The translations under genes and the position numbers were made by a program. From positions 1 through 9,610 of the forward strand of contig JAYUIJ010000058.1 of assembly GCA_043766165.1 (NCBI GenBank): a DNA stretch of 9,610 nt, given 5' to 3'. Under the pieces are notes generated by a model that saw only the letters and a program-made list of their open reading frames with translations, was not told the DNA's origin and did not search any database. This stretch comes from CAIJZX01 sp043766165 (GTDB lineage Bacteria; Patescibacteriota; Patescibacteriia; SBBC01; CAIJZX01). Of this stretch, positions 1 through 7,086 are shown in pieces. How positions within the stretch are numbered: the stretch's first letter is position 1; each line of letters starts with the position of its first letter.

Positions 1-35
1 GCTTCAGAAGGAATCTGATTGAGAGTGGTGATCAT
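1..35 (-). CDS. N-terminus of an IS1595-like transposase (partial)
   Basis: An ATG on the minus strand at 35-33 opens a frame reading MITTLNQIPSE before the window edge. A short 'TLNQIPSE' type start ahead of a zinc ribbon is typical of IS1595/ISXO2-like transposases. The ATG sits 63 bases inside the inferred IS end, against 67 for the transposase at 7068-7862. Only 11 full codons are visible, with no catalytic residue, so the call depends on the IS end at 98. The alternative is a plus-strand C-terminus ending at the TAG at 90-92 (about 29 codons). It shows no recognisable family and is less favoured. Confidence 0.35.
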   Translation of the reverse strand, partial: MITTLNQIPSE

Positions 36-98
36 AGAACAAGAGATAGTGGATGGGGTATTCCCAGTCTATCCTTGTTCCAACTGCTTTAGTATGCC
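1..98 (-). mobile_element. End of a second IS1595-like insertion sequence (partial, runs off left edge)
   Basis: Read on the minus strand from 98, the sequence begins GGCAT, then 11 bases, TGGAACA, then AGG.TAG, with ATCCACT further in. The right end of the complete IS at 7061-7929 reads GGCAT, 12 bases, TGGAACA, CAGGTAG and later ATCCACT at a similar distance. Both have an ATG about 60 bases in, facing into the element. I infer that 98 is the outer end of a related but clearly diverged element. Its target duplication would be bases 99-106 (CTATGAAA), but the other copy lies outside the window. Chance similarity over this short stretch cannot be excluded. Confidence 0.45.
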
Positions 99-111
99 CT
101 ATGAAACGTAG

Positions 112-140
112 TTGCAAAACAGCTCAATTTATGTTACGGT
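112..140 (+). promoter_or_regulatory. Candidate promoter for murD operon
   Basis: TTGCAA (112-117, 4 of 6 to the -35 consensus) lies 17 bases from TACGGT (135-140, 3 of 6). A TG one base upstream of the hexamer (132-133) gives an extended -10 shape. The hexamer ends 7 bases before the murD ATG, so transcription would start at or next to the start codon, giving a leaderless mRNA. The same layout is seen before secA. The hexamers are weak, so this is an inference from pattern. Confidence 0.3.
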
Positions 141-147
141 AAGCGTA

Positions 148-1545
148 ATGTCACGCTCAGTGCCACCTACACATTTTCGCGGCCAACGTGTTTTATTAAT
201 GGGACTTGGTCGTCATGGCGGGGGAATCGCGACAGCCAAATGGTTAGTGAAACAAGGTGCGCAGTTACTCGTCAACGATAAACAAACAAAAACTCAACTC
301 AGCGATTCCATCAAACAACTCCGCGGCCTGAACTACCGCGGGCATTTTGGCGCACAAACACTAGCTGATGTCCGCTGGGCCGATCGCATTGTCGTTAACC
401 CGGGCATGCATCCCAACATTCCCGAGTTGCGCTTAGCGAGCAAGCAGAGGAAGTTAATCGATAATGAAGCTAGTATTTTTGTCCGACAATTCCCCGGTAC
501 GCTCATCGGTGTGACCGGCACACGTGGAAAAACTACAACCACCTTGTTGCTCGGTGCGATGATTACAGCCGCACATCGCGATACGATTATCAGTGGTAAC
601 GTTCGCCAAGTGCCGATGTTATCGTATTTGCCCAAAGCAAAATCCACCACTTCTGCCGTTTTAGAATTATCGTCATATCAGCTTGAGCGTTTACCGGTCG
701 TTGGAAAACCTTTCCACATTGCGGTCATGACCAACTTGAAAGTTGACCACATCAGTCGTCACGGCACGATGAAAAACTATGCCAACACGAAATATAATCT
801 TTTTCGCGGACAAACCAACAAGGACTTTGCCGTTCTGAATTATGATGATCCATATTGCCGAGCGGCAGCGAAAGTTAGCGCCAGTCTAAACATTTGGTTT
901 AGTCTGAAACTTCCAAATAAAGTTAACGGTTTTACTATTGGAAATGGATGGGTTATTGAACAGCTTGATGGTACAACTCATAAGATCATGTCGCTGAGTC
1001 ATTGGACACTTCCAGGTGAGCACAATCTCATGAATCTCTTAGCGGCTACAGCGGCAGCATCTGCATATGGTGTTTCACCAAAAGTCGTCATCAATGCAGT
1101 CAAAAAATTTCATGGCGTTCCGTATCGTCAAGAAAAAATTCGTAGCTACAAAGGCCATGACATGATTAACGACACGGCCGCTACTTCGCCGGACGGCATG
1201 TTGGCTGCCTTAGCGGTGTATTCACAAGCAGTATGTATTTGTGGCGGGACAGATAAGCAATTAGATTTTCATGCGCTAGCCAAAGATATCGTCCGCCGAA
1301 ATGTCAAAACAGTTTTTTTGCCCGGTACAGCGACGGTGCAATTACAAGCATTGTTAAAAAAATTCAAATACCGTCAACCAATAATTTCGGTCCACAGCAT
1401 GAAATCAGCGGTGACAACCGCCCTGGTGCTAGCTACTCCACGTCAGCCAATCATATTGTCACCTGGTTGCGCAAGCTTCGGATTATTTTTGCATGAGTTT
1501 GATCGTGGTGATCAGTTTAATCAAGTGGTGAACAACCTATCATGA
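148..1545 (+). CDS. murD: UDP-N-acetylmuramoyl-L-alanine--D-glutamate ligase MurD
   Basis: MurD is a cytoplasmic ligase that adds D-glutamate to UDP-MurNAc-L-Ala with ATP. I start it at ATG 148 (465 aa) because the Rossmann-like loop MGLGRHGGG follows at about residue 18. A TTG at 112 in the same frame would add 12 residues but overlaps the candidate -35 box. Visible motifs are the ATP loop GTRGKTTTT (124-132), ELSSYQLE (173-180), TNLKVDH (195-201), a candidate carbamylated Lys at 215 (YANTK), PGEHN (289-293), NDTAATSP (341-348), GGTDK (366-370) and the C-terminal SPGCASF (438-444). Arg replaces the usual Asn in the ATP loop, and NDTAATSP replaces the common NDSKATN, but the order of all three Mur ligase domains is intact. 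The last four bases, ATGA, overlap the ftsW start, implying translational coupling. Confidence 0.95.
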   Translation: MSRSVPPTHFRGQRVLLMGLGRHGGGIATAKWLVKQGAQLLVNDKQTKTQLSDSIKQLRGLNYRGHFGAQTLADVRWADRIVVNPGMHPNIPELRLASKQRKLIDNEASIFVRQFPGTLIGVTGTRGKTTTTLLLGAMITAAHRDTIISGNVRQVPMLSYLPKAKSTTSAVLELSSYQLERLPVVGKPFHIAVMTNLKVDHISRHGTMKNYANTKYNLFRGQTNKDFAVLNYDDPYCRAAAKVSASLNIWFSLKLPNKVNGFTIGNGWVIEQLDGTTHKIMSLSHWTLPGEHNLMNLLAATAAASAYGVSPKVVINAVKKFHGVPYRQEKIRSYKGHDMINDTAATSPDGMLAALAVYSQAVCICGGTDKQLDFHALAKDIVRRNVKTVFLPGTATVQLQALLKKFKYRQPIISVHSMKSAVTTALVLATPRQPIILSPGCASFGLFLHEFDRGDQFNQVVNNLS

Positions 1546-2660
1546 GCTCATCGCACCGCCACCAACCGGACTACGTCTATTTGGGGCTGATTGCACTCCT
1601 GATTGTTTTTGGTTTAGTCATGTTAGCCAGTGCTAGTTCGGTATTAGGTTTCCAGCGTTTCGACGACAGTAACTACTTTCTAAAAAAACAAATTGTCTGG
1701 GTCGGACTAGGTCTAATTGCTTTTTTTGTCATGTTGAAAATCGATTACCGTGTGTGGCGAAAGTTCGCTGTGCCGTTGATGATAGCTACAGTAGTCTTGC
1801 TCGTCATGGTCTTTGTGCCGGGAATTGGACCTTCCTTACTTGGTGCCCGGCGCTGGATAAATTTAGGCTTTACCTTGTTCCAGCCGAGCGAATTGGCAAA
1901 GTTAACCTTCTTATTTTACTTAGCCGCTTGGTTTGAAAAACGGGACCACGTGCTTGGTAGTGTTCGCGAAGGGCTAATGCCATTTTTAATTACGCTGGGA
2001 GTTGTGGCTGGATTAGTATTGTTGCAACCTGATTTAGGTACGACGTTAATCATCGTCTTGATGTCAGTCATCATCTACTTCAGCGGCGGCGGGTCACTCA
2101 AACATTTGTCTGGTTTAATTGTTTCGGGCGCAGCGCTGCTGTTATTGGCCATTAAACTTTCACCATATCGCGCTCAACGTTTAACGGTATTTTTAAATCC
2201 TGACGTCGATCCCCAAGGTATCGGCTACCACATCAACCAAGCCTTGTTGGCCATTGGCTCAGGCGGGATATTTGGTTTAGGATTAGGTCATTCGCGCCAA
2301 AAGTTTAACTATCTACCTGAACCGGCTGGCGATTCAATTTTTGCCGTTACGGCCGAAGAACTAGGGTTTATTTTTGCCATGGTGTTTTTATCTCTTTGGC
2401 TATTCGTTATCTTGCGAGGCTTGCGTATTGCCCGTAACGCCCCTGATCAATTCGGACGGCTTGTGGCGATTGGTATTACCGTCTGGTTTGGATTGCAAAC
2501 CTTTATGAATATTGGGGCCTTATCTGCGTTGCTGCCGTTGACGGGCATCCCACTACCATTCATGAGTCAAGGTGGATCAGCCATGATTGTCTCCATGGCT
2601 GCGGTCGGCGTGATGATGAATATTTCCCGGCAAACCACTCGTCATATTTCCCGGTCATGA
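1542..2660 (+). CDS. ftsW: SEDS peptidoglycan glycosyltransferase FtsW
   Basis: This integral membrane protein (372 aa, about ten hydrophobic segments) is the SEDS polymerase that joins lipid II into glycan strands, normally with a class B PBP. Family signatures are GARRWINLG followed by FQPSELAK (101-120), LLQPDLGTT (160-168), GIGYHINQALLAIGSGG (226-242), LPEPAGDSIFAVTAEELG (258-275) and TGIPLPFMSQGGS (334-346). Asp264 in GDSIF aligns with the catalytic Asp of SEDS enzymes. The C-terminal signature has MSQGG where ISYGG is usual. RodA is the main alternative, but the position between murD and murG is the classic one for ftsW. ATG overlaps the murD stop (ATGA) and the TGA overlaps the murG start. 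No Shine-Dalgarno site precedes it. Confidence 0.93.
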   Translation: MSSSHRHQPDYVYLGLIALLIVFGLVMLASASSVLGFQRFDDSNYFLKKQIVWVGLGLIAFFVMLKIDYRVWRKFAVPLMIATVVLLVMVFVPGIGPSLLGARRWINLGFTLFQPSELAKLTFLFYLAAWFEKRDHVLGSVREGLMPFLITLGVVAGLVLLQPDLGTTLIIVLMSVIIYFSGGGSLKHLSGLIVSGAALLLLAIKLSPYRAQRLTVFLNPDVDPQGIGYHINQALLAIGSGGIFGLGLGHSRQKFNYLPEPAGDSIFAVTAEELGFIFAMVFLSLWLFVILRGLRIARNAPDQFGRLVAIGITVWFGLQTFMNIGALSALLPLTGIPLPFMSQGGSAMIVSMAAVGVMMNISRQTTRHISRS

Positions 2661-3730
2661 GGTACCGCATTCTATTATCTGGTGGCGGAACAGCTGGTTC
2701 AGTAACGCCACTTTTAGCACTGGCCAGTGAACTTCGTCAACGACACCCTGCCGCTGAATTTTTGTTTATCGGTTCTACCAATGGTCCGGAAAAAGTTTTA
2801 GTTGAAGCAGCCAGCATTCCGTTTCGAAGTATTGCCAGTGGTAAATTGCGACGCTACTGGTCATGGAAAAATATTCAGGACATCGGAAAGATTTTTCGTG
2901 GATATCAACAAGCCAAAAAGATTATTCGTGATTGGAAGCCTAACGTATCCATTTCGGCTGGTTCATTTGTGTCGGTGCCGGTCATTTGGGCGTCACATTG
3001 GCTCAGTGTACAAACACTTGTTCATCAACAAGATGTTCGGCCGGGGTTAGCAAATAAACTGATGATGCGGGCAGCGAACGTTATCACTGTTGCTTTTCAG
3101 CAATCACTCCAGGATTTTCCGCCGGCCAAAGTTCATTGGACGGGTAATCCCGTTCGTCCAGAAATTATACAGGGCGACAAACAGAAAGCTAGAGATTTTT
3201 TTCATCTCGAGTCAAACATTCCAGTTCTTCTGGTACTCGGCGGCGGGACCGGATCAAGATCTATTAATATGAGTATTGCGGCCGTCATGAAACAACTAAC
3301 GACGCATTGGCAAATCCTGCACGTAATCGGACCCGAGCGTGAAGTTGTCGAAGTGCAACATGCTCGCTATCAACAATTTTCCTTCCTGACTACAGAGTTA
3401 CCGGATGCGCTAGCGGTGGCAGATATTGTTATTTCCCGGGCTGGATTGGGGGCGTTGACGGAATTAGCGGCGCTGTCAAAACCAACTATCTTTATTCCCA
3501 TGCCGGGTTCGCATCAAGAAGCTAATGCGCAGCTAGTCGCCAATCATTCGGCCGGCATCGTGCTTCAAGAAACTACCGCGTTGCCAACAGATATTACGCA
3601 AACACTCGATCGATTACGACAATCACCTGATGAGGCGCTAGCACTAGGAAAAAAATTGCATGAGTTGTATACACCTAATGCAGCGGCTCAACTAGCCAAC
3701 GAAGTTATAAAACTGATGAAGTCGTCATGA
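2657..3730 (+). CDS. murG: Lipid II synthase MurG (UDP-GlcNAc transferase)
   Basis: MurG is a peripheral inner-membrane GT28 enzyme that transfers GlcNAc from UDP-GlcNAc to lipid I, making lipid II for FtsW. At 357 aa it has normal length. Visible are the N-terminal glycine loop GGGTAGSVTP (9-18), HQQDVRPGLANKL (123-135), WTGNPVRPE (161-169), the second glycine loop VLGGGTGSRSIN (193-204), SRAGLGALTELA (260-271) and GSHQEANA (284-291) for sugar-nucleotide binding. The first loop has Ser15 where the well-studied enzymes have His (GGTGGH), and HQQD replaces HEQN; see findings. Everything else fits MurG. It overlaps ftsW and murC by four bases each (ATGA), the usual cluster order. Confidence 0.93.
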   Translation: MRYRILLSGGGTAGSVTPLLALASELRQRHPAAEFLFIGSTNGPEKVLVEAASIPFRSIASGKLRRYWSWKNIQDIGKIFRGYQQAKKIIRDWKPNVSISAGSFVSVPVIWASHWLSVQTLVHQQDVRPGLANKLMMRAANVITVAFQQSLQDFPPAKVHWTGNPVRPEIIQGDKQKARDFFHLESNIPVLLVLGGGTGSRSINMSIAAVMKQLTTHWQILHVIGPEREVVEVQHARYQQFSFLTTELPDALAVADIVISRAGLGALTELAALSKPTIFIPMPGSHQEANAQLVANHSAGIVLQETTALPTDITQTLDRLRQSPDEALALGKKLHELYTPNAAAQLANEVIKLMKSS

Positions 3731-5115
3731 ACACTCTTCCCAAACATGTTTTCTGCATCGGTTTAGGCGGTGTCGGTGTATCCGGAGTGGCACAATTATT
3801 TTTCCAACGTGGGATAAAAGTCAGTGGCTCTGATCCGAATCCCAATCCACTTGTTGAGGATCTGATGAAGCTTGGTGTGGCCTATTACATCGACGAGGAT
3901 CCGCGACACATAACGAAGGACGTTGATCTGGTAGTGTTTACCGATGACACAGCGCCTGAACATCCGATGCGTCGTCGCGCGACTGAACTGGGAATCAATG
4001 CTGAAAACTTTTCGTCTGCGCTAGGGCAGTTAATGAATACCGCATCACAGCGTATAACCATTGCCGGAACAAATGGAAAAAGCACAACCACTGCTCTAGC
4101 TGGGTTATTGATGGCTGATGCTGGTCTTGATCCGACGGTACTCGTTGGCAGTCGGGTCAGTGAATTCAATAGCAATGTGCGAAATGGAACAGACGGAACC
4201 TTTGTGGTCGAAGCCGACGAATATCGCGATCACTATCTCCACTACCAACCGACAATCGCGGTCATCACCAATATCGAAGCTGATCACTTAGATTATTTTG
4301 GTTCAGTCGAAAAAATGTTGCAAAGTTTTGAGAAATATGTGGCTTTGTTACCAACGGACGGAAAACTTGTAGTTAATGCTGACGATGAGCGTTGTGTGGA
4401 AATTGCTAAACGAATATCGAGTGTCATAACCTTCGGCATTCATCACGACGCAGATCTGATGGCCAAAAGTATTTCGACTGGTGACGGCTGGCAGAAATGG
4501 GAAACACTATGGAAAGGGGAGTTGCTGGGAAATTTCACACTGCACCTGCCAGGCGAATTTAATATTATGAATTGCTTAGCCGCCATGGCCACAGCGATCG
4601 CCAGTGGCGCCGAACCAAAAACATTTGCCGCAACGGTTGATAAGTTCCATGGCGTCTGGCGTCGTTTCCAAATCTTGAATCCTGGATCACCAACTACGAT
4701 TGTCAGCGACTACGCCCATCATCCAATCGCGGTTAAAGCCACAATTGAAGGAGCCAAAGCATTTTTTCCGGGCCGTCGCATAGTCGCGGTTTTTCAGCCA
4801 CATCATCGTTCTCGACTAACTTCACTGTTCGATGACTTTACCAAAAACTTCGGTGCCGCGGAAACAGTGCTGATTGTAGAAACATACACTGTGCCTGGCC
4901 GTGAAGTTCCCGAAAAAAATCCTAAATCGAGCCAGAACTTGGTTGACGCCTTAACGAAGTTGAACATTGACGTCCATTACGTCGCCTCGCCGGAATATCT
5001 TGAATCCGCTCTGCCTGAGTTGCTACAACCGGGCGATGTCGCTATTATCATGGGAGCGGGTGACATCTGGCGGAGCGCTGAGAAAATAGCTGAACGATTC
5101 CATGGAACGACCTAG
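3727..5115 (+). CDS. murC: UDP-N-acetylmuramate--L-alanine ligase MurC
   Basis: MurC is a cytoplasmic ATP-dependent ligase that adds the first amino acid of the stem peptide to UDP-MurNAc. It is 462 aa. Domain 1 has GLGGVGVSGVA (12-22) and SGSDPNP (33-39). The central domain has the P-loop AGTNGKSTTT (113-122), VEADEYRDHYL (161-171) and TNIEADHLDYF (181-191). Domain 3 has FHGVWRRF (307-314), SDYAHHP (327-333), VFQPHHRSRL (355-364) and GAGDIW (443-448). TNIEADHLDY and GVWRRF are typical of MurC. The P-loop has Asn-Gly-Lys-Ser where GTHGKTT is more usual. Mpl, a recycling ligase, is the nearest alternative, but the cluster position favours MurC. The 3' end overlaps murB by 14 bases. Confidence 0.93.
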   Translation: MNTLPKHVFCIGLGGVGVSGVAQLFFQRGIKVSGSDPNPNPLVEDLMKLGVAYYIDEDPRHITKDVDLVVFTDDTAPEHPMRRRATELGINAENFSSALGQLMNTASQRITIAGTNGKSTTTALAGLLMADAGLDPTVLVGSRVSEFNSNVRNGTDGTFVVEADEYRDHYLHYQPTIAVITNIEADHLDYFGSVEKMLQSFEKYVALLPTDGKLVVNADDERCVEIAKRISSVITFGIHHDADLMAKSISTGDGWQKWETLWKGELLGNFTLHLPGEFNIMNCLAAMATAIASGAEPKTFAATVDKFHGVWRRFQILNPGSPTTIVSDYAHHPIAVKATIEGAKAFFPGRRIVAVFQPHHRSRLTSLFDDFTKNFGAAETVLIVETYTVPGREVPEKNPKSSQNLVDALTKLNIDVHYVASPEYLESALPELLQPGDVAIIMGAGDIWRSAEKIAERFHGTT

Positions 5116-6025
5116 CATCATTCAAGAAAACATTCCCTTAGCGCCGTACACCACCTTTAAAATCGGCGGTCCGGCCAAGTATTTGGCGGTCATAAAAAGG
5201 TCAGACGATGTTTCGCCAGTTCTGGCTTGGGCTAAACAAGAAGGCTTAAACATTCGTATCTTGGGTAAAGGTGCGAATACATTAGTAGGAGACAAAGGCT
5301 ATGATGGCTTAGTGATCATCATGCAAAACGACCAAATGCAATGGACACCGCCGCAAGTCATTATTGGTACCGGGACACAGAATGGCCAGTTGATTGCTAA
5401 CGCACTCAAACATCATCTAGGCGGCATGCGCTGGTTAATCGGTGTGCCGGGAACGGTGGGCGGTTCGTTGTATGGTAATGCGGGAGGTCATGGTTGGGGG
5501 CTTGGGGATTTTGTGGACTGGGTGGATGTCATTACCTTTGACGGTGAGCAGAAACGGCTAACAAAAGAAGAATGTCATTTTGCTTACCGAACGAGTGAAT
5601 TCAAAGCGCATCGTGATTGGGTAATTGTTCAAGCCCAATTGACCTTGCCAGCCATTGACCATGCCGAAGAACATAAACTTCTAGCCGAAACAACTAAGCA
5701 AAAAGGCGCTAACCAACCTATTACTACGCAAACGGCTGGGTGTATGTTCGTTAATCCAGTTGTAGAAAAAGATAAACTTCCAGCCGAGCTTCAACCCTTC
5801 GTGGAAAATAACACCCTTTCCGCTTGGCGTTTGCTTCAGCATTTGGATATACCAGGAAAAAAAATCGGAGGAGTTGAGATTTCTAGCAAGCACGCGAACT
5901 TTATGGTCAACACCGGTGGTGCTACTGCTGACCACGTGATTCAAATGCTCAGTTACGTAAAGCAGCAAGTCCGTGACCAACTTGGTGTGCAGCTACATGA
6001 AGAAGTGCAATATTTGGGATTCTAA
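5102..6025 (+). CDS. murB: UDP-N-acetylenolpyruvoylglucosamine reductase MurB
   Basis: MurB is a cytoplasmic FAD enzyme that reduces UDP-GlcNAc-enolpyruvate with NADPH to UDP-MurNAc, the MurC substrate. At 307 aa its length fits the shorter MurB type. Motifs are YTTFKIGGPAKYL (16-28), LGKGANTLVGDKG (54-66), GVPGTVGGSLYGNAGG (114-129), the catalytic-region YRTSEF (162-167, Arg163), QTAGCMFVNP (210-219), KKIGGVEISSKHANFMVN (253-270) and the C-terminal HEEVQYLG (299-306, with the conserved Glu). Cys214 sits where the active-site proton donor, often Ser, is expected; both occur in the family. The start ATG lies inside the murC end in another frame with no Shine-Dalgarno site, and the next in-frame ATG would delete the flavin-binding motifs. 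The stop TAATG overlaps the next start by one base. Confidence 0.94.
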   Translation: MERPSIIQENIPLAPYTTFKIGGPAKYLAVIKRSDDVSPVLAWAKQEGLNIRILGKGANTLVGDKGYDGLVIIMQNDQMQWTPPQVIIGTGTQNGQLIANALKHHLGGMRWLIGVPGTVGGSLYGNAGGHGWGLGDFVDWVDVITFDGEQKRLTKEECHFAYRTSEFKAHRDWVIVQAQLTLPAIDHAEEHKLLAETTKQKGANQPITTQTAGCMFVNPVVEKDKLPAELQPFVENNTLSAWRLLQHLDIPGKKIGGVEISSKHANFMVNTGGATADHVIQMLSYVKQQVRDQLGVQLHEEVQYLGF

Positions 6026-6642
6026 TGGATTCACGAGTACAAGCAACGATTACCAGTTACAACCGTATCGCGCCGGAATATGATCGACAAAACCGTCGGT
6101 ATTTTTTATGGCGTGAAGAATATGATCTTCTCAAGAAACGTATTCAGGACAAACAGGTTTTAGAAATTGGCTGCGGCGGCGGACGAGATGCTCGTGTCTT
6201 TTTAAAAGACAAATTTGAATATCTTGGCATCGATGCCTCGAAAGGATTACTGAAAGTAGCCAGAAAAAATAATCCAAGCGGCACATTCAGGTTGATGGAT
6301 CTTTTTGACCTCCGTTTTCCGAAACAATCATATGGCGCAATTTGGTCGATGGCCACCTTACTCCATGTTCCAAAGTACCGTTTGCCAAAAGTGTTACGAT
6401 CAATTCATGCTTTGCTTAAACCTAATGGATTCTTTGTTGTTAGCATCAAGCAGAAACGAAACCTTGATCAAGCAGTTATTCATCAAGATCGATACGGAGG
6501 AGTAGATCGATTCTTTGCGTTTTATTCGAATGCTGAATTTCTAAAAGTGCTCAAGAAAGCCGGTTTTCGCGTCCTCAAGTCGTGGAAAAGGCACGATGAT
6601 GGTAATATATGGTTATCATATGTGACGCAAGCAATAAACTAA
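6025..6642 (+). CDS. Class I SAM-dependent methyltransferase of unknown substrate
   Basis: The 205-aa protein has a seven-strand Rossmann methyltransferase fold. Motif I is VLEIGCGGGRDA (45-56), followed by the acidic end of strand 2, YLGIDAS (66-72). Then come RLMDLFDL (89-96) and a motif IV region with AIWSMATLLHV (105-115). LLKPNGFFVVS (130-140) is typical of Methyltransf_11-like proteins. The substrate cannot be read from the sequence; small molecules and macromolecules are both possible. It overlaps the murB stop by one base (TAATG), so it is probably translated from the same mRNA. It sits where ftsQ or ddl often follows murB. No targeting signal or membrane segment is seen. A link to cell wall synthesis is only suggested by position. 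Confidence 0.8.
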   Translation: MDSRVQATITSYNRIAPEYDRQNRRYFLWREEYDLLKKRIQDKQVLEIGCGGGRDARVFLKDKFEYLGIDASKGLLKVARKNNPSGTFRLMDLFDLRFPKQSYGAIWSMATLLHVPKYRLPKVLRSIHALLKPNGFFVVSIKQKRNLDQAVIHQDRYGGVDRFFAFYSNAEFLKVLKKAGFRVLKSWKRHDDGNIWLSYVTQAIN

Positions 6643-6656
6643 AATCTCTTTATTCA

Positions 6657-6684
6657 TTCAACCTTAATCCTTCAACCTACAACC
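6657..6684 (+). repeat. Four tandem degenerate heptamers upstream of hpf
   Basis: The bases read as four 7-mers: TTCAACC, TTAATCC, TTCAACC, TACAACC. CAACCT recurs at 6659, 6673 and 6680. The whole 45-base spacer 6643-6687 contains no G, so it has no Shine-Dalgarno site and can form no GC pairs with itself. The array ends three bases before the hpf ATG. It could be an unstructured leader or a short tandem repeat; the function is unknown. Confidence 0.6.
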
Positions 6685-6687
6685 TCA

Positions 6688-7011
6688 ATGAACATCACCA
6701 TCAGCGGCAAAGATTTCAAACTCACCCCAGCCATTAAAGAATACGTGACTGAAAAAATGAGTAAGCTGGAAAAATTCCATCCTAAGATTAAACGGATCGG
6801 GGTTGAGCTTGATGTTGACCACGGTATGACCAAAGGCAAAAAACACCGGATCGAAGTTTGGGTCTACCTGCCCGGAAAAACATTAGAAGCCGGAATGCGT
6901 GCTGAACATATGGATGAAGCTATCGATTTAGTCTATCCAAAAATCGAACGTCAATTGGTCAAGGAAAAAGAGATCGGCGTCTCGAAAGCGAAACGGGCGC
7001 AACAGAAATAA
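6688..7011 (+). CDS. hpf: Ribosome hibernation promoting factor, short form (HPF/RaiA)
   Basis: This 107-aa cytoplasmic protein belongs to the HPF/RaiA (S30AE) family, which binds the small subunit decoding region and silences ribosomes in slow growth. The start MNITISGKDFKLTPAIKEYV matches the family's first strand and helix. The body keeps the beta-alpha-beta-beta-beta-alpha order, with KMSKLEKFHPKI (24-35), KHRIEVWVYLPG (52-63) and MDEAIDLVYPKIERQL (76-91). A basic Lys-rich tail follows. It lacks the C-terminal dimerisation domain of long HPF, so it is the short type; hpf and raiA cannot be told apart here. It is separated from the methyltransferase by 45 G-free bases and has no Shine-Dalgarno site. 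In Bacillus subtilis hpf lies next to secA; here an IS separates the two. Confidence 0.9.
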   Translation: MNITISGKDFKLTPAIKEYVTEKMSKLEKFHPKIKRIGVELDVDHGMTKGKKHRIEVWVYLPGKTLEAGMRAEHMDEAIDLVYPKIERQLVKEKEIGVSKAKRAQQK

Positions 7012-7026
7012 ATTACTTTAACATGC

Positions 7027-7052
7027 ACAGTGCAGCCGTAAGGCTGTATTGT
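7027..7052 (+). terminator. Strong stem-loop after hpf, candidate terminator
   Basis: Bases 7027-7037 pair with 7042-7052 in an 11-bp stem (nine Watson-Crick, two G-U pairs) with a GC-rich top, CAGCC/GGCTG, closed by a GTAA (GNRA) tetraloop. It starts 15 bases after the hpf stop. No clean T-run follows (ATTTACTG), so it may be a weak terminator or a 3'-end stabilising hairpin rather than a canonical intrinsic terminator. Its position before a separate secA promoter fits the end of a transcription unit. Confidence 0.5.
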
Positions 7053-7060
7053 ATTTACTG
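7053..7060. repeat. Target site duplication, left copy (ATTTACTG)
   Basis: ATTTACTG here is repeated exactly at 7930-7937, directly outside both ends of the IS. Eight base pairs is the duplication length known for the IS1595 family. An exact 8-base match placed against both GG-starting termini fixes the element's limits. Confidence 0.9.
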
Positions 7061-7086
7061 GGTCAATCTAACTAACTTGGAACACA
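7061..7086 (+). repeat. IS1595-type terminal inverted repeat, left
   Basis: It pairs with the reverse complement of 7904-7929 at 20 of 26 positions. Shared blocks are GG, TCTAACTAA and TGGAACACA. The transposase stop codon (TAG on the minus strand, 7068-7070) lies inside this repeat, so the coding region runs to within 7 bases of the IS end. Confidence 0.9.

Noticed and set aside
3..92. Plus-strand open frame of 29 codons ending at TAG 90-92, possibly the end of an upstream cluster gene such as mraY
   Set aside because: The peptide shows no MraY or other family motif, and the stretch is better explained as an IS1595-like end with a minus-strand transposase start.
75..105. Hybrid outward promoter from the IS end, TTGTTC with TATGAA
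   Set aside because: The spacing is 19 bases and both hexamers are weak (3 of 6 and 4 of 6). The TTGCAA/TACGGT pair fits better with the murD start.
6613..6640. Possible promoter for hpf, TTATCA with TAAACT at 16 bases
   Set aside because: Both boxes match only 4 of 6, lie inside the methyltransferase coding end, and have no extended -10.
148..6642. Alternative genetic code with TGA as a sense codon, as in some Patescibacteria
   Set aside because: TGA is the natural stop of murD, ftsW and murG at overlapping junctions, so the standard code applies.
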